From assembly GCA_014898415.1 (NCBI GenBank), contig RCTD01000015.1:434001-498000 (forward strand): a DNA stretch of 64,000 nt. Direction: 5' to 3'. Shown piece by piece: positions 24,288-35,999 of this stretch. The notes beneath the pieces were generated by a model. It made no database searches and was not told where the DNA came from. It saw only the letters and a program-made list of their open reading frames with translations. The position numbers and the translations under genes were made by a program. Each line of letters starts with the position of its first letter. The first letter of the stretch is position 1. The DNA comes from Stromatinia cepivora (Eukaryota; Ascomycota; Leotiomycetes; Helotiales; Sclerotiniaceae).

Positions 24288-24975
24288 AATTTTCCTTTAA
24301 TAAATCTCCAAAAGAAAGGAAAAGATATATATAATTCTTCCTAGGATTTTCTTTTTTCTAAAGGAATATATAAATCTCAAACTCTTTAATTAAAAGTTTT
24401 TTAAGATACATCTTAAATTTTTGGTTGCTGATATCAAGGATAGTAATTTAGTATATTATACCCAATCCTTCCTATTGCTCCAATACACACTTAAACATTC
24501 AAATAGCTTTAAAGGTATATAAGGCATTCAAGGTCCTTCAATATAATTGATCGCATTCAATCAAAATCGTCCTCAGAATTGGAGTTTTCTTATTCGCAGA
24601 GATAAATGACTCATTTATAAATAGGGATTCCACTATATTTGGAATTCTAATATACTCTTAACGTTATTAACTGTATCCCCAAATAGGATCTTCATCAATA
24701 TATTCCTCTCAAAATGGAAAATAGAATAATAGTTCTATTGAAAAATGATTCGTCTTTGATATAATAGATAAATATGAATAAAGAAACTTCGATGATCAAA
24801 ACTTTCTCATTCAAAGTTTGGCAATCTTATATTTTTGAAAGAATTATCCTTTTAGGGTCAATCTCATTCCTTTATCTACAAGCTGTTAATTCTACTTTCT
24901 TTTCAATTATAATTTCCTTGCAGATATATTTATATAATATAAACCGTACAATTCGAATCCGATGTAGATCATTAT

Positions 24976-25266
24976 TGTAAAAGAGGTAGATCGAGATATG
25001 TACGTCCTGATAACATATTGTGAAGAGAAATAGGAATTGGAATTGATTAGATTACATTGTAGAAGCTTCAAATAATAAAACTAATAGATTTAAATAATGG
25101 TTTGGGTTGTGTACAAATAGGGTACAAAAAGATTAATGGAAAACGATTGATTTCTTTTAAGGAGAGGGGAGCAGAGCCCTCTCTTATATTTAACTACGAA
25201 GAGTCATGTGACCATATGACTACGAACTAGCTATGTGTTAGGCCTTGATATCCCAACTTTCTCACA
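24976..25266 (-). repeat. Element A2 5' LTR (291 bp)
   Basis: Begins TGTAAAAGAGG on plus (original TGTGAAAG) and ends CTTTCTCACA. It is the best-preserved A LTR at its outer end. The internal sequence starting at 24,975 on the minus strand does not show an obvious tRNA-complementary primer site. Confidence 0.92.
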
Positions 25267-25469
25267 ATATAGAATTCAGATTATATATATATATAATCAA
25301 ATTCCTTTGAATTTGTATAAATTTTTGATCCTTTTATAATTATATATATATATATCATTATAAAATTATAATATTTAGTTTGTTGAATTGAAGAATACTT
25401 TTTTTTTCTTTGATTTTATAAATGAATCGTTATTTATATAATTATAATTATCCTTTTCGTTTTTATAAA

Positions 25470-25867
25470 GTTTTATTTAATCAATTAATTGATTAGAAGG
25501 ATTAGATAATATTGAATTAATTAGATAAAAATTGTACAAAAGATATAATAATGTTTTAAAATCGAATATAGAATATTAGATAAGATCGATATTGTTATTA
25601 AACTACGAGATTTTGTATAATAGGGTTTTTTATATTTTCTTTATTGTTAGGATTTTTTTTATTTTCTATTTTGAATTATTAGTTATATTAATAAATAGAG
25701 ATGATTCGAATATTTGATTAAAAAAAGGATTATTATATATTTTGTATAATCAATCTAAAAGAAAAACAGGATGAATTTTCATTATAATCGGGAGTTCGAA
25801 TTTAAAAGAGCTTTCAGATCGATTAATGATCTTGAATTTTCTTTGAATTAAGAAGTCTAATTTCTTG
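25470..25867 (-). pseudogene. Element B2 integrase C-terminus plus chromodomain-like tail, decayed
   Basis: This is the inverted counterpart of the B1 segment at 10,243-10,640. Here it is more broken by stops. Same assignment: the K-I-H-x-x-F segment of gypsy integrase C-termini followed by a chromodomain-type end of Pol. Confidence 0.55.
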
Positions 25868-26229
25868 GATGATTTTTGGGTAGAATAATTCTTTATATTG
25901 AGTTATATATAATCTTTGATATCGAAATCGATTTTATATTAATGAATATTCGTGGATTTCGATATTTTGATTTGGATATATAATAGGTTTTCTTTTGTTT
26001 GTATAAAAGTTAATCTATTATATTTTATATATATACAAGTATTATGTATATTTATATTATTTGTTGATTTATTAATATTTTCCTTTCATTTTTATATATA
26101 TTTTGGTGTATATTTGTATAGGGTTTTATAGGGTATGAGTTCTTTTAAAGAGTTGTATGGAAGAGTAAATTGTGTATAATTCATTATAAATAGGAATTCT
26201 GATTAATCGTTTTAATAATAGTTAATAAA

Positions 26230-26600
26230 TAATCTTAATTGTTGTTGAAGGTATTGATTATAGATTTTAGTTTGATTATTGATTTGGGAATGGTAAATAA
26301 TGGATAATTTGAAATTGATTCTTAGGATTTGATTGAATTCCTTTTAGAATTATAATATAAATTGAAGGCTGCGATCTGATATTATAATATTAAAAGGATT
26401 ATAATATTGATATATATAATAAAGATATAATTGTATTTGAATTCGAATATTGATTAATTTGTAATAAAATATAAAGATAGTTTGTTTTATTAATCGATTA
26501 ATAATGATTAAAATGTTATTATATTTATATTTATCTTTATTAAAGTTGTAATAATTTATAATAATATATTGTTATATTCGATTAAGAATCGAAAGTGGAT
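26230..26600 (-). pseudogene. Element B2 integrase core, decayed
   Basis: On the minus strand around 26,385-26,235 one frame reads I-I-S-D-R-S-L-Q-F, then two stops, K-E-F-N, and Y-H-S-Q-I-N-N-Q-T-K-I-Y-N-Q-Y-L. This matches the integrase core S-D-R-G-x-Q-F ... Y-H-P-Q-T-D-G-Q-T-E-x-x-N-Q. The final catalytic glutamate has become lysine (G-to-A) and both stops sit at likely Trp codons. The upstream extent is approximate. Confidence 0.8.
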
Positions 26601-27423
26601 ATAATAAATTAGGGGTATAATTATATAGAACAGAATTGTGTTTGCAGATGTAATAATTGTGTATATATCTAATTATAGTATTATATATTCTAAATCAATA
26701 ATATTATTGAGATAATAAAAAATAGGTTTTGTTTATATTAAGATAAACAATAAAAACAAAATTATAAGTTTTATGAATCAAATAAATTCGAAGATTATTG
26801 ATATTAGATATTATCAAATGATCATTATAAAGCAAAAAGTTATTTTGGAGTAATATATATTTGTAATCTTAGGTAATTTGTATTCTAAATATTAATAAAT
26901 TATTTATAATTTTATTTATTTCGATAATACAATTAATTAGATTGAATCGAAAAACGATTTTATTTAAATCAATATTAGTAATTATTATTTCGTTTGAATG
27001 ATACTTTTATAAAACTTTTTTTATAATTTCGATATCAACTTAATTATCTTTAATAAACTGCTAAAGGCGATTCTTCTTTTTGGTATAATTCTGAAGGTCC
27101 AATTCGTTGATTCGATAGATTAAGATATCAATAAAAGAATTATCTTTTCTAGGGTGATATATAATAATGAAATTATAATCAATTAAAACTTTTGTTTAAC
27201 GAGTTTATTGAACATTGAGAGTCTTAATAGTTATGAAATATTCGAGGGTTTTATAATCGATATAAACCTTGATTTTATATAGTGAACCAACGAATTCTGC
27301 TTTTTAATAATTAAAAGATTGAATGATTGATAGTATTTCTTTATTATGAATTTTGTAGTTCAGTTTAACAGCAATTATGGTTTTGAAGAAATAAATTATA
27401 GGAAATCAATTTTCGTTATACTA

Positions 27424-27693
27424 TTATAATAATATATTAATAACTACTTTATCGAATATATTTGTTTCGAATATATAAAGAAGTTGGTGATTATAATATT
27501 GCAAAAACAGAATGGAGATAAGTTTTTTCTTCAAAATATTGAATACATTTTGGTATACTTTATCGAATATGAATTTAATATTTATTTTAATAAATTTATT
27601 GAAAGGTTTCGTTATTATATTATAATCTTTAATAAATTGTCGATAGAAATTGTAAAAATCGAGGAATGATTGGATCCTTTTTATTGTTATCAA
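27424..27693 (-). pseudogene. Element B2 reverse transcriptase C-terminus and RNase H start
   Basis: About 90 residues read I-Q-S-F-L-D-F-Y-N-F-Y-R-Q-F-I-K-D-Y, matching the conserved V-Q-S-F-L-G-F-A-N-F-Y-R-R-F-I of the gypsy connection domain. They are followed by K-P-F-N-K-F and, near the end, E-T-N-I-F-D where RNase H has E-T-D-A-S-D, with the catalytic aspartate changed to asparagine. Confidence 0.85.
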
Positions 27694-27874
27694 AAAGGTT
27701 CAATTCTTAATTATTTTAATTTTTTTAGAGTTTATTTTTATTTTTTTAGTAAAGATAATAAAATCTAAGTATTTGGTATATATAATATTGAATTTATATT
27801 TCTTGAGATCTATTTATAAATTAATAATTTCTAATTGTTCAAGAATTAATTTAATATGAGTTTGATACTCTTTT

Positions 27875-28024
27875 TGTCACGAGATACACGTGATCGCGTA
27901 CGATCGGGTTAGTACGGTACTAAGCTCCGAGCCGATCATATATATAGCTTCGTAGCACATTTTTTTTAACTCTATAACTTTTAATTTTAAGGTTGATTTT
28001 TAAACGCTTATTGAATTTGTTACA
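27875..28024 (+). repeat. Element C 5' LTR (150 bp)
   Basis: Same length as the right LTR. The differences I read are all C/T or G/A. It keeps more G and C in its first 70 bp (for example GTACGATCGGG) than the right copy. Confidence 0.92.
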
Positions 28025-28563
28025 TTATTAAAAATTCTTTCAGATAAAAAATGGAATAACATTTGCATATGTTTATACATATTCCGCTTACTTCTGTTTA
28101 AGCATACGTTTATATTCTTTTGTTTGTATATGGATCTTCTTGATATTATTCGAAAGTATTATCTTTTTTCTTACCTTTAATTTTTAAGCTATGGATTACG
28201 ATTTGATAAATCTCACGATTGCAGAATTTTGTAACGAAATGATTCATTAACAGGATAAAATCTCATTCTTACACTCCCTGATTTTTGAATGCATTTCTAT
28301 TGTTTATACTCTTTCTCGTTCGAAACCTTTTCTCCCTGATTCTAAAAAGTTCAATAGTAGTTCTCAAAAGTTCGATACCTGATTTCCTTCGATTCGAACG
28401 AAACTATAAATAGATAGTATTGCGATCAACGATTCTACAATTCAATTTTACTATGTTTATCTTAATCTCGAATCTTATATACAAGTTATGATACTACCTT
28501 AGTTTTCTTTTCTTGATCAAAACATTCCTTTAGATCATACGACGATCCTGGATCAATTTATAT

Positions 28564-29332
28564 ATGTTTATAATAATCCGAATAAAGTTTAAGAAGCCGA
28601 AGATAAGTTATTCATTTTCAAATAAGGAACCGATTCTTTATATACCTATATTACAAAATTCAAAAGGACCCTTTACGAAGCTAAAGGTCAGAATTGATCC
28701 GATTCAAATAAAATCTCAACCTTTCGTAATGGATTCAATGTTACTCTTAGAAATCATCTTTCTCAACAGCTTTCTCTTCCCCGTTCCTATCCCGATTTTG
28801 TTCAGGTTATACAACAACTAGCTGCTTATACAACGAATGGATTCCCTGCATCATTCTATTCTAATGAACCTAAAGCCCCATATATATTGCAGAATCTATT
28901 CCATTTTCGGAACTACAATCCAATGAACATTAGCAACCTTAATATCATTAATGCCCTCAACCCTTTTGATACCCAACCAGATAAGTTTGATCGTACCTTG
29001 ATTCTATCTTATATACGAACACTTGAGTTTTCCCTTTCTGAAAGAACTTTTTTGTACAAACAAAATAAATATATACGATATGGAAATAACTTTTATTGAA
29101 TACAAGCCTATCCGCTAGATCCATATCAAAGAATCCGAGATCGACAAAAGCCTATTCCGGCTATTACATTGACTATTGAACCCAAAAGCGATAATGATAA
29201 GGATCTAGAAGAAATAATCAATGGCCGATATTTTAAAGATTGTTTGGAGGAGGTATATAATACAGTGGATATATATTCATTAACTATAATACAATTCGTA
29301 TATCAGGAATTTTTATCAAAAGAAGATTAATG
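28564..29332 (+). pseudogene. Element C gag-like frame, lightly decayed
   Basis: From about 28,720 one frame runs through N-H-L-S-Q-Q-L-S-L-P-R-S-Y-P-D-F-V-Q-V-I-Q-Q-L-A, a pattern I associate with the capsid-like part of fungal gypsy Gag proteins. It continues to a TGA near 29,098 (probably a former TGG), then stays open to a TAA near 29,330. The first part (28,564 to about 28,720) is in another register, so there is at least one frameshift. No CCHC knuckle, protease or RT motif follows. The C-terminal part ends in an acidic S-K-E-D. Confidence 0.6.
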
Positions 29333-29399
29333 ATCATTTTGTACTTAAATCATTCATTTAAAATGAATTCGAGGCGAACTCTTCAAAAGGAGAGGGTAA

Positions 29400-29549
29400 T
29401 GTCACGAAATACACATAATCGTATACAATCGGGCTAATACAATACTAAGTTCCAAACCGATTATATATATAGCTTCGTAGCACATTCTCTTTAACTCTGT
29501 AGCTTTTAATTCTAAGATTGATCTCTAAACGCTCGTTGGGTTCATCACA
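29400..29549 (+). repeat. Element C 3' LTR (150 bp)
   Basis: Direct copy of 27,875-28,024, more transition-mutated at its left end and less at its right end, so RIP hit the two LTRs unevenly. Confidence 0.92.
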
Positions 29550-29703
29550 CTTTTTTGTTTTCAAAATAAATTAGAATATTATTGAGATATACTATATAAA
29601 AAACATTTAAATAATCGAATAGAATATTATTTATATAACACTAATAGATTACAAAATTATTCGTTAATTTGAATAATATGATTTTGTATTTATATAATCT
29701 GTA

Positions 29704-30069
29704 TTAGATTCGAAAAATAGTATACTTTTCCGAAACAGAATTCATTCTTATATAATAAAAAACTTGATAAATATCGAATTTGATAAAGATTTTAGTATCA
29801 AAAAGCTGAGAAAGCGTTTTATCGATCAAAGAAAGGGAATATCGATTTTTATATATCAAGGAATTCAATAATCTGAAATCTATATAAAACTTTAAATTAC
29901 TATTAGGTTTTTTGATAAATAAAATAAATATAATATAAAGAGTTTGATTGGATTTAATGAAATCTTTGTTGAGATTATCTATAATATATTCTTTGATGAT
30001 TTTCAATTGTTTTAAAGATATTTTATAAAACAGATTGTAATATAAAATTTGTTCTTTTTTGTTTTTCAA
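29704..30069 (-). pseudogene. Element B2 reverse transcriptase N-terminal half
   Basis: About 120 residues match the fingers/palm start of gypsy reverse transcriptase. They show L-K-I-I-K-E-Y-I-D-x-N-L (family L-x-x-L-x-E-Y-L-D-E-N-L), F-I-K-K-P-N-S-N-L-K-F-Y-I-D-F-R-L-L-N (family F-V-K-K-K-D-G-S-L-R-x-C-V-D-Y-R-x-L-N), N-R-Y-S-L-S-L-I and F-I-K-F-D-I-Y (family F-T-K-L-D-L-R). It is the clearest domain in the window's transposon block. Confidence 0.92.
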
Positions 30070-30099
30070 TATGATTTTATAATTATAAGATTGATTAGG

Positions 30100-32877
30100 A
30101 GATAAGATATTTGATTTATACTTAGAAAAGATTCGATAGTATTATCGATATTCAAATAATATTTTAGATTTTGAATTGATTTCGATTAATACTTGATTAA
30201 ATTTCTTTCGAACTTTTGTATTCTTAAATTTGATCAAAATAATCAATACTCTTTCTTTTGTATATCGTTCGTTCCATTAGAAATCTATTATATCATCGAA
30301 TTCTTTTAAAGTAATGATAAAGAGTTTAGTTTGTTTATTTCTTTTATATTCTAATTAAAACTTATCAGATTTGAGTATATATAAATCGAGGATTTCGGGC
30401 GATATACAGGGGAGGTATTTGTAGATTTACAATAATAATATAATTGATTGGAAAGAAAATAAATTGAATTTAAAAGAAATCAGGAATTCTTCTTTTTCAA
30501 TAAAAGTCTATATTGTATTTATATTTGAAGATTTTTGTTATATATTATCAATTGCAATTGATTTATTTAATTATAAATCTTTTCGATTTTAATATTCTTT
30601 AAGCTAATTATTTTATCGATTAATATCTTATTAGATTAATTGATTGATCTTTTATTTGCAAAAGGATAATTGAATAATAAAAAGATTATTTAAATAAAAG
30701 ATAATATAGAATCTCTTTTTAAATCATTTAAGATATCAATTAAAGTAATCAAGTTTTATTCGAGTTTCTGATAATCAAAATCTATCTAAAATAATATTAT
30801 AATTCTTTAATTTAGTAATAAGAAAAAGGATAAAAGATTATTTATAATTATCGATTGTTAAATTAAGGAATATAAAATAGATAATAATATAGCCTTATAT
30901 ATTATTATACCCTTTAATTTCAATTGAAACTTCAAATAATATAATTCTTGATTTAAATATAGAAAATAAACAAATAAAAAATGTGATATTAATAAAAACG
31001 AATTTATTTGCTTTAAAATCAATAAATGTTTTTGATTAATAAATATAACTATTTTTCGAAAGATTGTAGGGAAAGGTAAATGTTTCTTCTTCTATAAATT
31101 TAATTAGATTAAGAAATCTTATATTCTGTATAATGTTTAGAATAGAAACGGAATCTAAATATTTGATTTTAAATACTTTTCTTTTTCTAAATAGGTATTC
31201 TATATAATTTTAATTATAGCTTTTAGATTAAAGTCTTTTTTGGTATCCCGATATTCTTCGAATTCTTTTACTTCTTTTTATATTGTTTCGATTTTATTGA
31301 AATTATTAATACAAGGTATTGATATATATATTGTTTTAGAAGAGGGAAAAGGCAATAAATATTTGAAATTTGAATAATTATTGGATACAATAGAACTGGT
31401 ATATCTGAAAGGGGTATTCCGGAATGAAAACGGTTTCAGGAATATAGAAATTCCAAAATTGGAATTATTAGAGCTCTGAAAGGATTACAAAGGGTTTATA
31501 ATAATTATTGATTTGCGAATAGCTATAAAAACTTTTCGATCAATATAATATCGATTTTGTTCTTATAATGAAACTTCGTTTTGATTTACTCTAATAAATA
31601 TATTTACAAGTTCCTTTATAATCTTATAATCCTTAATAAATATTATTATTATTTACAACAGAAAATCGGAAATTTTTTATTCGAGATTTTTGAATAAAAC
31701 CTTATCATCGATAATCTCTATTTGAATAATAAATAATTTGAACTTCTTATACTATTCTAGAAAGTTGTTATATCAAATTGTATTAAGCATAACCTATATT
31801 TCATATTGAAAATAAGTATTATCGATTTCGACTGGATTCCAATAGATCGTTACAAATTATTCGATCAATTCAAGTATTATGAATCAGGGTATTTGTATAT
31901 AAAGAGCATAATAATATACTTATACTTCCGATTCAATTTGATTGATTATATATATACAACATTGTATCTCACTTTTAAATAATATAATATACAATTTGAA
32001 TCATTCTATGACTAATAATTGCTACAAACTAATTTTAAATTTAATATTATCATTAAATTCAATAATAAGATTTATAGATTTTGATATATATACATCTTAC
32101 TGCGAATTGTGATTGATACAAGAATACAATCTTGATTGATTAGATCGGCTTTTTGAGTAAAGGGATCCTTGATTATTAAATAGATTATTACTTCCTAAAA
32201 GGGAAAGAAATTCATCGAAAAACCCCAAATAATCAAATCATTTGATCAAAGTTTTCTTCTTCTAATTTCGGGATCTTTAGATTTACTTGAATAAAGATCC
32301 TTGGGTTTCGATTGAAGGAATAAAGGGAATCCCAAATATTACTATTGATCTAAATATCTATATAAACATTATTTGGGGTTCAAAAGGAAATTGCATTATT
32401 ATAGAATTCGTTGTCATTATAGTTTTCAATTATTGATTCTTTTTTTTCAAATTTATAATTATTATATAAAGATCTTATAATTATAATGATAATTCGAAAA
32501 GAGTAATTGAATCGTTAGAAATATCGATTTCATATATTGGAATCTTCTCTTTACCAGTTTTCTTTCTTTCAATAATAACATTATTCAATCCTGTATTTAT
32601 ATTTTCTTCAAAGGGTTATTGAAATAATTAAGAAAAAAAAAAAGATTCTTCAGAATATACTTTCGAAGATTCGGAGTATATAAAAAAAGGAATTTGTTGT
32701 ATTATAAAAGTGATGATACACTTTTAAAAATATTTATCTTCGTCGATTAAATCGAAATAGATCTTCTTCCTTTAAATATAATATTTATAAAAGTTTATCT
32801 AAGAAGATATTATTAAAGTGAAATATTATTTGGAAGACCACCAAATAACCGAACACTTATAAATAAATTATAAATAA
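30100..32877 (-). pseudogene. Element B2 gag/protease region, unreadable
   Basis: By position, between the 5' LTR and reverse transcriptase, this should hold leader, gag and protease. Only short AT-rich frames remain. I could not recognise a protease triad or a zinc knuckle. Confidence 0.45.
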
Positions 32878-33159
32878 TATAATATACAAAAGCTATAATA
32901 AAACTGAATAAACAAGATCAATTATATTCTTTAGAATCTATAATTGAAGAATTATAGTTCATAAAAAGCGACTAGATATATATATACAAATACCCATTCA
33001 TGAATTACAGGACTGTATATATACATTATTAGGGTCATCATTCTACTATACTAAATCGTATAAATCATAATACATGTATACGGACGATCAACTCATTAAT
33101 TGATATAGAAGATAAAAGGTATCACATAGTTAGCCTCCTGTGGTTCACGATTCGTGACA
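32878..33159 (-). repeat. Element B2 5' LTR (282 bp)
   Basis: Outer end on minus reads TGTCACGAATCG; inner end is near CTTTTGTATATTATA. It pairs with 13,217-13,498 across 19.4 kb. Confidence 0.9.
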
Positions 33160-33164
33160 AATTC

Positions 33165-34420
33165 TATACATTATATTGTTTTCTTAATAAACAAATCATT
33201 TGCTTTCAATTCAATATATAATCTAAATATGATCTTTGAATTAACAAAATCGAAATATTCAACTTTGAAATCTATAAAATCGTTATAATAATCATTTTAT
33301 AGATCTTTATCAATATAATCATATATTATATAAAACTTCAATTTGAATTGACAAAAATCGATGATTTCCTAAGGGTCTTCTTTTGTAAATACAAATTAAT
33401 CGTATTTCCATTTGTTTATCTATTCATTGTATTCTTCGTTTCTGATATATAAAATAATTAATACTAATGATAATAGAATTCATATTTTTTCAGAATAAAA
33501 GATTATAAAGAAATACTCGAATATATCTATTATAATTATCATAGTAATAATTGTTGTATATTTTCGGCTTGTATCGAAATTGATCATTACAAGGTTTTTA
33601 AAACAATCTTAAAAAAAAGCCTGAATATAAATTCGTAGTATATAAAATATATATTATAATGAAGCTATATTTGTATTATATACAGTATTATTAGGTTCTA
33701 AGATATTTCGAGATTGAGATTGATTAATCGGATCGACTAAAATTAACCAAAATTGATCAAATTGACCAAAATTGACTAAATTGATCGAATTTGATCGAAG
33801 TAGATTTGACTGAAATAAACAGAATAATCAAGATAATGAAATTAATCAAATCGAATTGATCAATCTTATATATTATTAATAATTCGTATAAAGTGAATAA
33901 ATGAAATAGTTTTTCGTAAGAAAATAAATATAACGAAAAACTCGAAATTTCTTTCTGATTTTCTTCAAATATATACTCTATACTATTTAATAAATATATA
34001 ATAAATACAGAATAATTGAATTATAAAATGAATTCTAAATTCACTATTAAATAACTATTATTCTTAATCCTTCGATTCTTTTAAATTGCTCAATAATTAG
34101 AGATTTATCCTTTAATATAAAAATGCTTCATCTTATAACGAAATATCTTTATTCAATTACAAAAACAAAACCAAAATAGATTTAGAATTTATAACTCTTC
34201 ATATTAATTTCTAATATCTAATTTGTAATATCATTATAATAAAAACTAATCAATATCGGAATAATTATATACAGGGAAATAAAGCTTATCAATGAATATA
34301 TAGAACTTTATGGTTTTTGATACATTTTGATTTGTCTAAAGAACTAGAATCTATAAAGGGTGAAGAATTATATAATGATGCATGCCAAAGCACTAATACG
34401 AGCACTAATACATATGTGAT
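33165..34420. other. AT-rich gene-free stretch, right continuation of relic E
   Basis: Before B2 inserted, this was joined to 11,648-13,211. It has a run of GATCAAATTGACC-type motifs (about 33,720-33,860) like those in element B's 3' region. No frame worth calling. Confidence 0.4.
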
Positions 34421-34519
34421 CCTTACCATCCTTACCATCCTTATCATCCTTACCATCCTTACCATCCTTACCATCCTTACCATCCTTACCATCCTTACCA
34501 TCCTTACCATCCTTACCAT
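34421..34519. repeat. 9-bp minisatellite, 11 copies of CCTTACCAT
   Basis: Eleven tandem 9-bp units, all identical except one C-to-T in the third unit. It lies in the AT-rich block yet is GC-richer than its surroundings. Because the unit is a multiple of three, open frames cross it on both strands; they are not genes. Confidence 0.95.
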
Positions 34520-35990
34520 GCACGTGATTCATATTCCGACAAAAATAATTCAATAATATTTATTTATTAATATATTTTATTTATATTTTCTAAATAATAA
34601 ATCTATCTTATTAATCTTTAATTATTAAAATAATTCGAAAATTCTTTTTATAATATATAAAAGAAGTTCTAATAAAAGATATTCTTTTCGAATACTTTCC
34701 ATCTTTGTTTCGATTTCTTTCTTCAAATTATCAAAATATATTACAAAATTATTTATATTTTGATAAATTATTATTAATTATCTTTATTTAAAATAAAATT
34801 ATATATATATTCTTTAAATTGTTTTATAATATACAAATATTATTTATTTCTTTGTATTGTTATCAAACCATCAATAATTGTTTTTGAAAGTATTAAATAA
34901 TATAATCTATTTTTTTTAATCATTTAAAAAGTAATATTTATCATTATTCTGAAATATAAATTTCATTTAAAAAAAGAAATCTTTTATTTTTATTATATTA
35001 AAACCTTTATAAAATAAAAGCTTTTAAAATCTTAAAAATCTTTTTTAAAAACAAGAATATTATTAAATATTATTATCATTTTATTAAAATCTATTATTAA
35101 AAAATTCATATCATTTTCTTATATAAAAGAAATAAAGGTTTTTTCGATTTATTATTGATTCATTATTTTGAAAATTTTAATTTCTTTTTATATATTTTCA
35201 AATCGTTATATTAATTCTATTTTAAATTGAATAACAAATTGATAATTAAATATAAATATATCATTATTAATTCTATTTCTACTTTTAAAATCATCCTCAA
35301 TTTGATTTTGAAAAATATTTCGATCAATTGAAAAACCTAAAATCCTTTTTATTCTAATTATTATAATTTTAATAACATATCAAAAATAATTAATTGATGA
35401 ATTACTTCTTAAAAAGAAAAATAAAAAGAATTATAAAATCACAAATAATAAAAAATCAATTAGTTTCAATTTAATTATAAAACTTTTCATTATTTATTTT
35501 ATAAAGAAAATCATTTTTTTAAACTTAATTAATAAATAATATCAAAATAATAATTTTTATTATCGATATATTATACAAAAAAAATTTCTTCAAATCCTGA
35601 AAATAATAAAATAGTATATTATTATCTCTATATTTAGATTCTGTTCACGAATCGCGTTTATCTAGTCCCAAACCTAGATTGATGATCATAACAAAAAGAA
35701 ATTATAGATATTATATATTTTTTCAAATTAGTTAATTATTCAGAATATATCAAGATTATCGATTTAATCTTTCGAAGCTATTGATGATTATAAATATATT
35801 AAGAAATAAATGTTTATATTCAAATAGACAAATTATATACATAGATGAAATCTCCGAAAGCTTCCCTCTTTGGATTCCTGAAATCATTGTCTGTTCTGTT
35901 TAAAATCTGATTAGATATTTCAATCGATTATAATTCTGTATATAAATATATATTAATAATTATTTGCAGATTGATTAAAATGAAATACTT
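34520..35990. other. Extremely AT-rich gene-free stretch
   Basis: Mostly poly-A/T-like sequence with stops in all frames. A short GC-richer patch (about 35,640-35,690) contains GTTCACGAATCGCG, similar to the outer end of the element B LTR (TGTCACGAATCG), but I could not extend the match. Confidence 0.5.
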
Positions 35991-35999
35991 TATAAATAT

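Larger units (their letters stand above)
14051..25266 (-). mobile_element. Complete Ty3/gypsy element A copy 2 (A2), 11,216 bp, inserted into B2
   Basis: Direct 291-bp LTRs lie at 14,051-14,341 and 24,976-25,266, with TGTGA/TCACA-type ends. ATAT flanks both sides (14,047-14,050 and 25,267-25,270). The uninterrupted B1 copy reads the same sequence with a single ATAT at 10,833-10,836, which proves the insertion. A purine tract (minus strand of 14,342-14,356) sits just inside the 3' LTR. Layout on minus: leader of about 690 bp, gag (start near 24,287), protease, reverse transcriptase, RNase H, integrase, pol end near 18,109, then two extra frames. It is large for a gypsy element because of the 3.8 kb between pol and the 3' LTR. 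Confidence 0.93.
27875..29549 (+). mobile_element. Short LTR element C with gag-like frame only (TR-GAG-like), inserted in B2 pol
   Basis: Two direct 150-bp LTRs (27,875-28,024 and 29,400-29,549) begin TGTCACGA and end ACA. They are flanked by an exact CTTTT duplication (27,870-27,874 and 29,550-29,554). A purine tract AAAAGGAGAGGGTAA directly precedes the right LTR on plus, which sets the orientation. The 1,375-bp interior is less AT-rich than its surroundings and holds one gag-like frame but no trace of protease, reverse transcriptase or integrase. It is a non-autonomous element that would depend on another element for mobility. It interrupts B2 between its reverse transcriptase and RNase H pieces. 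Confidence 0.9.
13217..33159 (-). mobile_element. Chromodomain gypsy element B copy 2 (B2), complete but split by A2 and C
   Basis: The element is bounded by two 282-bp LTRs in the same orientation (13,217-13,498 and 32,878-33,159) and flanked by an exact 5-bp duplication AATTC at 13,212-13,216 and 33,160-33,164. Removing nested A2 (11,216 bp plus 4-bp duplication) and C (1,675 bp plus 5-bp duplication) leaves about 7.04 kb, a normal gypsy length. The minus-strand order is 5' LTR, gag/protease region (about 30,100-32,870, decayed), reverse transcriptase (29,704-30,069), RNase H (27,424-27,693), integrase (about 26,230-26,600), chromodomain tail (about 25,470-25,867), and 3' LTR. It is heavily RIP-mutated. 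Confidence 0.9.

Noticed and set aside
34289..34556. Open frames of 61-79 codons on both strands encoding repeated G-K-D, M-V-R or I-L-T units
   Set aside because: They are products of the 9-bp CCTTACCAT array, whose length is a multiple of three; no start context or flanking coding sequence.
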